A stretch of 6,928 nucleotides of DNA from assembly GCA_030705665.1 (NCBI GenBank), contig JAUZQA010000229.1:1-6928 (forward strand), written 5' to 3'. The notes beneath the pieces are model-generated. The model did not search any database. It saw nothing but the letters and a program-made list of their open reading frames with translations, and had not been told where the DNA came from. Position numbers and translations under genes: made by a program. The stretch is from Bacillota bacterium. Its GTDB lineage: Bacteria; Bacillota; Bacilli; Bacillales_B; DSM-18226. Positions 1 to 5,525 of the stretch are shown in pieces (the first letter of the stretch is position 1; the number at the start of each line of letters is the position of its first letter).

Positions 1-411
1 ATGCTTTTAAACTTACTGAAAGATCAAGAATATGACCAAGAAGTGACTGTTCATAAATGTAAATTGCAAAAACAGTTTATCCCGCTAGAATTGCCAGAAA
101 TAAGTGCACAGCCGCGAATGGAGGTAATCCTTGAACTGTTACAAGTGAAATTAGAAGATAATGATCCGATTCTTTTCCAAAATATAAAGAGCTTAGTGGA
201 ACGTCACTTTCTAATTACCTATCCATTTATTCTTGAACCTAAAGATCCCAATGCATGGGCAGCCGGCTTTCATTTAATTGCATATCAATATTACGGGAAT
301 GAACCAGAGCGCAGCAAATTCACTAGTGAATACAACATCACACTAGAAGAATTAGAAGCGACAACTAACCTCATCAAGGAATTAGAAGAAATTTCTTATC
401 CGATAATTTAG
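1..411 (+). CDS. ysoA: C-terminal part of a YsoA-like (TPR family) protein, 5' truncated by the window
   Basis: The reading frame is open from the first base to a TAG at 409-411, giving 136 residues. The ATG at base 1 has no visible upstream sequence and is probably an internal methionine, since the protein found directly upstream of tig in Bacillus (YsoA) is more than 300 residues long. The visible part is acidic and looks helical; a Trp-Ala-Ala-Gly motif at residues 86-89 followed by two predicted helices resembles the small helical C-terminal module of TPR/SEC-C-type proteins, a weak resemblance made by eye. No catalytic motif is visible and no molecular function can be given. The name rests mainly on synteny with tig-clpX-lonB-lonA. 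No clear intrinsic terminator follows, so transcripts could run on into tig. Confidence 0.6.
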   Translation: MLLNLLKDQEYDQEVTVHKCKLQKQFIPLELPEISAQPRMEVILELLQVKLEDNDPILFQNIKSLVERHFLITYPFILEPKDPNAWAAGFHLIAYQYYGNEPERSKFTSEYNITLEELEATTNLIKELEEISYPII

Positions 412-420
412 TTGTTGCTG

Positions 421-448
421 TTGAAACAAAACAAACCTATGTTATAAT
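421..448 (+). promoter_or_regulatory. Sigma-A-type promoter for tig
   Basis: A TTGAAA -35 box at 421-426 and a perfect TATAAT -10 box at 443-448 are separated by 16 bases. Transcription would start near 453-455, giving a leader of about 120 bases before tig. The boxes lie just after the stop codon of the upstream gene, so tig can be transcribed independently. This is read from sequence only; no start site is measured. Confidence 0.7.
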
Positions 449-459
449 GTAGGGGTTGC

Positions 460-488
460 ATTGTGTAAAAAAATAGATTTTACATAAT
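460..488 (+). promoter_or_regulatory. Stem-loop at the 5' end of the tig transcript
   Basis: ATTGTGTAAAA (460-470) can pair with TTTTACATAAT (478-488) as 11 base pairs, with one G-U pair and a 7-base loop. It begins only a few bases after the predicted start of the tig mRNA. It is AT-rich and has no T-tract after it, so it is not a terminator. It could protect the mRNA 5' end, or at DNA level be an operator; neither role is shown. Confidence 0.4.
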
Positions 489-559
489 AATGAATAGTAC
501 TTGATCGACAAGACATATTCACCCAATTTGTTACAAAATGAAAATGAGAATAGATTGTT

Positions 560-566
560 GGAGGGA
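560..566 (+). promoter_or_regulatory. Ribosome binding site that fixes the tig start
   Basis: GGAGGGA lies about 7 bases before the ATG at 574. The in-frame ATG at 538 has no Shine-Dalgarno sequence and would add twelve residues not found in trigger factors, so 574 is the start. Confidence 0.9.
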
Positions 567-573
567 AAATAGC

Positions 574-1851
574 ATGACTGCAAAGTGGGAAAAGTTAGAA
601 GGAAACAGTGGTGTGCTTACTGTTGAAGTAAGTGCAGAAAAGGTAAGCGAAGGTTTAGATGAAGCATTCAAAAAAGTTGTCAAACAAGTAAATGTACCAG
701 GATTCCGTAAAGGAAAAATGCCTCGTCCAATGTTTGAAAAACGTTTTGGTGTTGAATCACTATACGAAGAAACAATTAACATTCTTCTTCCTGAAGCATA
801 TGAGCAAGCAATTGAAGAAACAGGAATTGAACCTGTTGACCGCCCAAATATCGATGTTGAGCAAATTGAAAAAGGTAAAAATTTCATTTTCAAAGCAACG
901 GTTACTGTTAAACCTGAAGTGAAATTAGGCGAATACAAAGGTCTTGAAGTTGAAGCGTTCGATACAGATGTTACAGATGAAGATGTAAACAAAGAATTAG
1001 AAGCACTTCAAAGCCGTCATGCCGAGCTTGTTGTGAAAGAAGACAGCCCAGCAGAAAATGGCGATACAGTTGTTATTGATTTTGAAGGCTTTGTAAATGA
1101 TGTAGCTTTCGAAGGCGGAAAAGCAGAAAATTATTCACTTGAATTAGGTTCAAATTCTTTCATTCCAGGTTTTGAAGAGCAATTAGTTGGTACAAAAGCT
1201 GGAGAAACTAAAGATGTGAATGTAACATTCCCTGAAGAGTATCATGCAGCAGAACTAGCTGGACAACCTGCTGTATTTAAAGTAACTGTTCATGAAATTA
1301 AAGGAAAAGAGCTTCCAGTACTTGATGATGAATTTGCAAAAGATGCAGATGACGAAGTAGAATCACTTGATGAATTAAAAGAAAAAATCAAAACTCGTTT
1401 AAAAGATAGCAAAGAGCATGAGGCAGAGCACAAGCTTCGCGATACACTAGTTGAAAAAGCTGCTGCTAATGCAGAAGTTGAAATTCCAGAAGCGATGATT
1501 AACACTGAAATCAATCGCATGATGCAAGAATTTGAACAACGTCTGCAAATGCAAGGTATGAATTTGGAGCTTTACTTCCAATTCTCCGGCCAAGATGAAG
1601 CTGCTCTTCGTGAACAAATGAAAGAAGATGCCGAGAAACGCGTTAAGTTCAATTTAACTCTTGAAGCAATTGCAAAAGCAGAAAATCTTGAAGCATCCGA
1701 AGAAGATGTTAATGCAGAGCTAGAGAAAATGGCACAAATGTACAATATGACAGTTGAAAATATCAAAGCTGCACTTGGCGGAACAGAAGGTATTACATCT
1801 GATCTTAAGCTAAATAAAGCAGTTGACTTCCTTGTTGAGAATAAAAAATAA
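574..1851 (+). CDS. tig: Trigger factor, ribosome-associated chaperone and peptidyl-prolyl isomerase
   Basis: The 425-residue product has the usual length for the Bacillus family. Trigger factor docks near the ribosome exit tunnel and shields emerging chains; it is cytosolic. The three domains can be seen in order. The N-terminal ribosome-binding domain (about 1-115) carries the signature GFRKGK at 43-48. An FKBP-like prolyl isomerase domain (about 150-243) shows [13 protein letters not shown] at 163-175 and [11 protein letters not shown] at 196-206. A long, acidic, helical C-terminal chaperone domain runs from about 250 to 425. The start is chosen at the ATG at 574 behind a strong ribosome binding site. 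All eleven arginines use CGT or CGC, a bias expected of a highly expressed gene and unlike lonB, which also uses CGA, CGG, AGA and AGG. The gene has its own promoter and terminator, so it is probably monocistronic. Confidence 0.97.
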   Translation: MTAKWEKLEGNSGVLTVEVSAEKVSEGLDEAFKKVVKQVNVPGFRKGKMPRPMFEKRFGVESLYEETINILLPEAYEQAIEETGIEPVDRPNIDVEQIEKGKNFIFKATVTVKPEVKLGEYKGLEVEAFDTDVTDEDVNKELEALQSRHAELVVKEDSPAENGDTVVIDFEGFVNDVAFEGGKAENYSLELGSNSFIPGFEEQLVGTKAGETKDVNVTFPEEYHAAELAGQPAVFKVTVHEIKGKELPVLDDEFAKDADDEVESLDELKEKIKTRLKDSKEHEAEHKLRDTLVEKAAANAEVEIPEAMINTEINRMMQEFEQRLQMQGMNLELYFQFSGQDEAALREQMKEDAEKRVKFNLTLEAIAKAENLEASEEDVNAELEKMAQMYNMTVENIKAALGGTEGITSDLKLNKAVDFLVENKK

Positions 1852-1860
1852 CAAACACAT

Positions 1861-1893
1861 AAAACAAGGCACGATTTAATCGTGCCTTGTTTT
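1861..1893 (+). terminator. Intrinsic terminator after tig
   Basis: AAAACAAGGCACGAT (1861-1875) is the exact reverse complement of ATCGTGCCTTGTTTT (1879-1893), giving a perfect 15-bp stem with a 3-base loop nine bases after the tig stop. The T-run is only four bases (1890-1893) before an A, but the stem is GC-rich in its middle. The A-run on the left arm means it could also act on antisense transcripts. Confidence 0.9.
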
Positions 1894-1921
1894 ATACAAT
1901 TGGCAAATTACATATTATAAT
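1893..1921 (+). promoter_or_regulatory. Candidate upstream sigma-A promoter for clpX (P1)
   Basis: A perfect TATAAT at 1916-1921 lies 17 bases after TATACA (1893-1898), which matches the -35 consensus at four of six positions. It sits directly after the tig terminator. Use of this promoter would give clpX a leader of nearly 300 bases. The region is AT-rich, so a chance match is possible. Confidence 0.4.
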
Positions 1922-2210
1922 AGAAGTATGGAAATTGGACTGGGAATATTTTTTACATAAAGAATATCGAAAAAGTGAACCGTGTTCCGACTTAATCTTT
2001 TCATTAATGGTTAAGCTTAAGTGAGTACATAATTATCTTTAACCGAGTGCCAAACAATGCAAGTGCTAGTTAAGCATCAATTTCAAGAGTTTTTATTTCC
2101 CGTCCATCACCTAAATATGTTACAATGCAATACATATAACGCTGAATGAATAAATAAGCTCTTAGTGTTGTTCGGCATTCACTGCTTTAATGTATAGAAA
2201 AGATGTTTTC
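1922..2210 (+). other. Long non-coding leader region before clpX
   Basis: No supported gene lies between the tig terminator and clpX. The only short frame noted, ten codons from 1928, lacks a ribosome binding site. The stretch contains an imperfect hairpin at 1973-1993 (AAGT-GAAC, 3-base loop, GTTC, CG bulge, ACTT), a 10-bp palindrome TTAAGCTTAA at 2011-2020, arms GGTTAA (2009-2014) and TTAACC (2039-2044), and arms TGAATG (2143-2148) and CATTCA (2176-2181) enclosing a smaller TAAG/CTTA dyad (2155-2164). None matches a riboswitch or T-box that I recognise. Confidence 0.5.
2118..2126 (+). promoter_or_regulatory. Candidate extended -10 promoter for clpX (P2)
   Basis: TGTTACAAT at 2118-2126 is an extended -10 element (TG, one base, then TACAAT, one mismatch from TATAAT). 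The -35 region is poor, the best match being TTCCCG at 2097-2102, which is common for extended -10 promoters. Transcription would start near 2133, leaving a leader of about 90 bases. Confidence 0.45.
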
Positions 2211-2219
2211 AAGGGGTGA
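2211..2219 (+). promoter_or_regulatory. Ribosome binding site that fixes the clpX start
   Basis: AAGGGGTGA is close to the full anti-Shine-Dalgarno complement and ends four bases before the ATG at 2224 (the AGGGG core is seven bases away). The in-frame ATG at 2203 would place this site inside the coding region and add seven residues foreign to ClpX, so it is rejected. Confidence 0.85.
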
Positions 2220-2223
2220 AATT

Positions 2224-3489
2224 ATGTTTAAATTTAATGATGAAAAAGGGCAGTTAAAGTGTTCTTTCTGTGGTAAAACACAGGATCAGGTTCGCAAATT
2301 AGTTGCTGGACCCGGAGTATATATATGTGATGAATGTATTGAATTGTGTACTGAAATTGTAGAAGAAGAACTTGGAACTGAAGAAGAAGTAGAATTTAAA
2401 GACGTACCAAAGCCAAGAGAAATTCGTGAAATCTTAGATGAATATGTTATTGGTCAAGACCAAGCAAAGAAATCGCTTTCAGTTGCGGTATACAATCACT
2501 ACAAACGAATCAATTCTAATAGTAAAATTGACGATATCGAGCTTTCGAAAAGTAATATTTGCATGATTGGACCTACAGGTAGCGGTAAAACACTCCTTGC
2601 CCAAACATTGGCGAGAATTCTAAATGTTCCGTTTGCTATAGCTGATGCAACATCGCTAACAGAAGCAGGCTATGTTGGTGAGGATGTTGAAAATATCCTG
2701 TTAAAACTGATCCAGGCTGCTGATTATGATGTAGAAAAAGCAGAAAAGGGCATTATCTATATCGATGAAATCGATAAAATCGCTCGCAAGTCAGAAAACC
2801 CTTCCATAACTAGAGATGTTTCCGGTGAAGGTGTACAGCAAGCACTTTTAAAAATTCTTGAAGGCACGGTTGCCAGTGTTCCGCCTCAAGGTGGAAGAAA
2901 GCATCCACACCAAGAGTTTATTCAAATTGATACAACAAATATTTTGTTTATTTGCGGCGGAGCCTTTGATGGTGTAGAAACGATTATTAAAAGGCGCTTA
3001 GGCCAAAAAGTTATCGGATTTGGCTCTGAAAATAAACAGCATGAATTAGGACAAAAAGAGCTGCTTTCCAAGGTTTTACCTGAAGATTTACTTCGTTTTG
3101 GATTGATCCCTGAATTTATTGGACGTCTTCCGGTTATTGCCAGCCTTGAACAACTCGATGAGGCAGCATTAATTGAAATTCTGACAAAACCAAAGAATGC
3201 CTTGGTCAAGCAATACCAAAAAATGCTTGAACTAGACGATGTCGAGTTAGAATTTGAAGAAGATGCACTAAAAGAAATCGCGAAGAAAGCAATCGAACGA
3301 AAAACAGGTGCACGTGGACTTCGATCCATTATTGAAGGCATCATGCTTGATGTTATGTTCGACTTACCTTCCCGTGAAGATATTACCAAGTGTATCATCA
3401 CACAAGAGACAGTTACCGATAACAGCCTCCCAAAATTAGTTCTTGAAGATGGTACTGTGGTTGAAGAAGAAAGAAAAACTTCTGCATGA
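2224..3489 (+). CDS. clpX: ClpX, ATP-dependent unfoldase and specificity subunit of ClpXP protease
   Basis: The 421-residue protein is full length and nearly colinear with B. subtilis ClpX. ClpX forms a hexamer that recognises substrates, unfolds them with ATP and threads them into the ClpP chamber; ClpP is not in this window. The N-terminal zinc-binding domain has Cys13, Cys16, Cys35 and Cys38. The AAA+ module shows Walker A GPTGSGKT at 116-123, the pore loop GYVG at 149-152, Walker B ending in Asp181-Glu182, the RKH pore loop at 225-227, the ClpP-docking IGF loop at 264-266, the Arg finger in FIGR (Arg301) and sensor 2 GAR at 362-364. All key residues are present, so it should be an active ClpP partner. 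No CtsR or CIRCE operator is visible upstream. It is followed by its own terminator. Confidence 0.98.
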   Translation: MFKFNDEKGQLKCSFCGKTQDQVRKLVAGPGVYICDECIELCTEIVEEELGTEEEVEFKDVPKPREIREILDEYVIGQDQAKKSLSVAVYNHYKRINSNSKIDDIELSKSNICMIGPTGSGKTLLAQTLARILNVPFAIADATSLTEAGYVGEDVENILLKLIQAADYDVEKAEKGIIYIDEIDKIARKSENPSITRDVSGEGVQQALLKILEGTVASVPPQGGRKHPHQEFIQIDTTNILFICGGAFDGVETIIKRRLGQKVIGFGSENKQHELGQKELLSKVLPEDLLRFGLIPEFIGRLPVIASLEQLDEAALIEILTKPKNALVKQYQKMLELDDVELEFEEDALKEIAKKAIERKTGARGLRSIIEGIMLDVMFDLPSREDITKCIITQETVTDNSLPKLVLEDGTVVEEERKTSA

Positions 3490-3497
3490 TGATACTG

Positions 3498-3530
3498 TAT
3501 GCCAGGCAAATTTGCCTGGCATATTTTTTT
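3498..3530 (+). terminator. Intrinsic terminator after clpX
   Basis: TATGCCAGGCAAA (3498-3510) and TTTGCCTGGCATA (3511-3523) form a perfect 26-base palindrome, in practice an 11-bp stem with an AATT loop, starting nine bases after the clpX stop and followed by seven Ts at 3524-3530. This is a strong terminator and separates clpX from lonB. Confidence 0.95.
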
Positions 3531-3553
3531 GCCAGGACAATATAAGATTCTTT

Positions 3554-3583
3554 GTTTATTCCCCCTTTTTAACGGAGATACTA
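3554..3583 (+). promoter_or_regulatory. Sigma-F-type (forespore) promoter for lonB
   Basis: GTTTA at 3554-3558 and GGAGATACTA at 3574-3583 are 15 bases apart. They fit the B. subtilis sigma-F consensus (GYWTA, 15 bases, GGNNANAMTR) at every defined position. Transcription would start near 3590, about 37 bases before lonB. B. subtilis lonB is known to be transcribed in the forespore under sigma-F, which agrees. The GATACTA part also resembles a sigma-G -10 (CATACTA type), so overlap with sigma-G is possible. Confidence 0.75.
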
Positions 3584-3613
3584 GAAGAAATGATTATTTA
3601 GTAATTAAGTTTC

Positions 3614-3620
3614 AGGAGGG
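3614..3620 (+). promoter_or_regulatory. Ribosome binding site of lonB
   Basis: AGGAGGG ends six bases before the ATG at 3627, at optimal spacing, which supports that start. Confidence 0.9.
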
Positions 3621-3626
3621 AATTGG

Positions 3627-5294
3627 ATGAGTTGGACGGGGATTGCCTTATTTATACAACTATTTTTCGGTATTATTATAGGTCTCTATTTTTGGAACTT
3701 ACTCAAAAATCAGCGTACACAAAAAGTTTCAATTGATCGAGAATCCCGAAAGGAAATGGAACAATTACGAAAAATGAGATCAATTTCATTAACGGAACCC
3801 CTTTCAGAAAAAGTAAGACCAACGAGCTTTCAGGATATTGTCGGGCAAGAGGATGGAATTAAATCACTGAAAGCTGCATTATGCGGGCCTAACCCGCAAC
3901 ACGTCATTATATACGGGCCTCCAGGGGTTGGGAAAACTGCTGCAGCCAGGCTGGTATTAGAAGAAGCAAAAAAGAATGCAAAATCGCCATTTTCAAATAG
4001 TTCCGTTTTTGTAGAATTAGATGCCACAACTGCAAGATTTGATGAACGTGGAATTGCCGATCCATTGATAGGGTCTGTGCATGACCCAATTTATCAAGGT
4101 GCAGGAGCGATGGGACAAGCAGGAATTCCACAGCCAAAACAGGGAGCAGTAACAAATGCTCATGGCGGTGTCTTATTTATCGATGAAATAGGTGAATTGC
4201 ATCCAATCCAAATGAATAAATTGCTTAAGGTGTTGGAGGATCGAAAAGTATTTTTGGAAAGTGCCTATTATAATGAGGAAAATACTCAAATTCCTACACA
4301 CATCCACGATATTTTCAAAAATGGACTGCCGGCTGATTTTCGTCTAATCGGTGCGACAACGCGGACTCCAAGTGAGATCCCGCCTGCGATCCGTTCACGA
4401 TGTATGGAGGTTTTCTTTAGAGAGTTGACCGAAGAAGAAATTTTTAAAGTAGCAAAAAATGCGGCAGACAAAGTGAAGCTGTCTGTCCATGATACCGGTT
4501 TAAATACGTTAGCCAATTATGCGAGAAACGGCAGAGAAGCTGTCAATATGATTCAAATTGCAGCTGGACTAGCCATTACTGACGATCGTAACTACATAAA
4601 GGATGAGGAAATTGAGTGGGTCATTCATTCAAGCCAATTATCACCAAGGATGGAAAGAAAGATTCATACCAATTCAAAAATCGGCCTTGTAAATGGTCTT
4701 GCTGTCTTTGGGCCAAATTCCGGGGCGCTGCTCGAAATTGAGGTATCAGCCATTCCGGCAAAAGAAAAGGGTTCCATTAATATAACTGGAATTGTCGATG
4801 AAGAAAGCATAGGGACACAAGGAAAATCCATTCGCAGGAAAAGTATGGCAAGAGGCTCAATTGAAAATGTTATTACTGTTTTGCGTTCAATGGGAGTTCC
4901 TGCGGATGAGTATGATATTCATGTTAACTTTCCAGGGGGCGTACCAATCGACGGTCCATCTGCAGGAATTGCGATGGCAACTGGAATCTATTCTGCCATT
5001 TATAAAATACCAATTAACAATGAAATAGCAATGACTGGAGAAATAGGAATACATGGGAACGTAAAACCAATTGGCGGGGTATATCCAAAAACTGTTGCTG
5101 CAAGAAAAGCCGGTGCTAAAACGGTCATCATTCCTGAAGAAAATTTACAATCCATCCTGGGCGAAATAAAAGGAATCAATATCGTGCCTGTTAAACACCT
5201 TAATGAAGTGTTTGAACGTGCTTTGGTAAAAATGCACCTTCAGCATGATTCTATACCCGCATCAGTTGAATTATCCAAAAAAGAAACAATTTAA
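3627..5294 (+). CDS. lonB: LonB, membrane-anchored sporulation-associated AAA+ Lon-type protease
   Basis: The 555-residue product matches B. subtilis LonB (about 552 residues) along its length. It is an ATP-dependent protease combining an AAA+ motor and a Ser/Lys protease domain in one chain. Residues about 5-24 form one hydrophobic segment, probably a membrane anchor, followed by a charged linker; the large N-terminal substrate domain of LonA is absent. Walker A GPPGVGKT is at 97-104 and Walker B ends in Asp186-Glu187, with the family-specific insert (about 125-178, rich in Gly and Pro) between them. In the protease domain the catalytic Ser445 lies in DGPSAG and the probable catalytic Lys488 in PIGGVYPK. 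Their 43-residue separation is the same as in E. coli Lon (679 and 722). The last 20 or so residues look variable compared with B. subtilis. The sigma-F-type promoter and flanking terminators indicate a forespore-specific monocistronic unit. Confidence 0.97.
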   Translation: MSWTGIALFIQLFFGIIIGLYFWNLLKNQRTQKVSIDRESRKEMEQLRKMRSISLTEPLSEKVRPTSFQDIVGQEDGIKSLKAALCGPNPQHVIIYGPPGVGKTAAARLVLEEAKKNAKSPFSNSSVFVELDATTARFDERGIADPLIGSVHDPIYQGAGAMGQAGIPQPKQGAVTNAHGGVLFIDEIGELHPIQMNKLLKVLEDRKVFLESAYYNEENTQIPTHIHDIFKNGLPADFRLIGATTRTPSEIPPAIRSRCMEVFFRELTEEEIFKVAKNAADKVKLSVHDTGLNTLANYARNGREAVNMIQIAAGLAITDDRNYIKDEEIEWVIHSSQLSPRMERKIHTNSKIGLVNGLAVFGPNSGALLEIEVSAIPAKEKGSINITGIVDEESIGTQGKSIRRKSMARGSIENVITVLRSMGVPADEYDIHVNFPGGVPIDGPSAGIAMATGIYSAIYKIPINNEIAMTGEIGIHGNVKPIGGVYPKTVAARKAGAKTVIIPEENLQSILGEIKGINIVPVKHLNEVFERALVKMHLQHDSIPASVELSKKETI

Positions 5295-5328
5295 CATCAA
5301 TATAAGCAAATGTTTTCGGAAATGAGAG

Positions 5329-5368
5329 AAAAAAACTTCGGTTTGAAAATTCAATCCGAAGTTTTTTT
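5329..5368 (+). terminator. Intrinsic terminator after lonB
   Basis: AAAAAAACTTCGG (5329-5341) pairs perfectly with CCGAAGTTTTTTT (5356-5368). An inner TTGA/TCAA stem (5343-5346 with 5351-5354) extends the hairpin past one mismatch. The right arm ends in seven Ts that serve as the T-tract. The symmetrical A- and T-runs could make it work in both directions. Confidence 0.9.
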
Positions 5369-5413
5369 CTATATTAGGGGAAAATAATATTCAGATAGGA
5401 TTGATGATAGGTT

Positions 5414-5435
5414 ATCTACAAAATCTACTTAGATT
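5414..5435 (+). repeat. Direct repeat and dyad next to the lonA -35 box
   Basis: ATCTAC occurs at 5414-5419 and again at 5423-5428, nine bases apart. The second copy overlaps a perfect 6-bp inverted repeat, AATCTA (5422-5427), CT, TAGATT (5430-5435), whose last base is the first base of the predicted -35 box. The position suits a regulator binding site, but it matches no operator I recognise and the arms are short and AT-rich. Confidence 0.35.
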
Positions 5436-5463
5436 AGACACTTACTTATAAATGAGATAGAAT
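5435..5463 (+). promoter_or_regulatory. Candidate sigma-A promoter for lonA
   Basis: TAGACA (5435-5440) and TAGAAT (5458-5463) are 17 bases apart, each one mismatch from the sigma-A consensus. Transcription would start near 5470, about 55 bases before lonA. A perfect TATAAT at 5479-5484 lies a little downstream but has no acceptable -35 box. No CtsR heptad repeat (GGTCAAA type) is visible. Confidence 0.55.
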
Positions 5464-5511
5464 TTGTACAAAGACTATTATAATTTTAAAAGAAAGTAAA
5501 ATTTTATTATT

Positions 5512-5518
5512 GGAGGTG
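5512..5518 (+). promoter_or_regulatory. Ribosome binding site that fixes the GTG start of lonA
   Basis: GGAGGTG ends seven bases before the GTG at 5526. The first in-frame ATG, at 5590, has no such site and would remove the conserved N-terminal strand with LPLRG, so the GTG is preferred. Confidence 0.88.
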
Positions 5519-5525
5519 CTATATC

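Noticed and set aside
500..512. Near-palindrome CTTGATCGACAAG in the tig leader
   Set aside because: It has only four paired bases on each side of a 5-base loop, too short to support a function.
538..573. Upstream in-frame ATG extending tig by twelve residues
   Set aside because: It has no ribosome binding site, the extension is unlike trigger factors, and a strong site precedes the ATG at 574.
1977..1987. LexA-like GAAC/GTTC dyad
   Set aside because: The half-sites are three bases apart; the Bacillus LexA box needs four, and the outer C and G are lacking. It is kept only as a weak hairpin.
2045..2069. GAGTGC and AAGTGCTAG resembling CIRCE (HrcA operator) arms
   Set aside because: The two copies are in direct, not inverted, orientation, and no TTAGCACTC arm is present.
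2203..2223. Upstream in-frame ATG extending clpX by seven residues
   Set aside because: The AAGGGGTGA ribosome binding site falls inside this extension, and known ClpX proteins start at the MFKF sequence encoded from 2224.
2922..3509. Open frame of 195 codons on the - strand opposite clpX
   Set aside because: It is a low-complexity, serine-rich shadow of the clpX coding strand with no ribosome binding site or recognisable family. The same holds for - strand frames at 531-992 and 6223-6633.
5361..5384. Sigma-B-like pair GTTTTT and GGGGAAAA upstream of lonA
   Set aside because: The spacer is about 10 bases, shorter than the 12-14 required; the first element is the terminator T-run and the second does not match GGGWAT.
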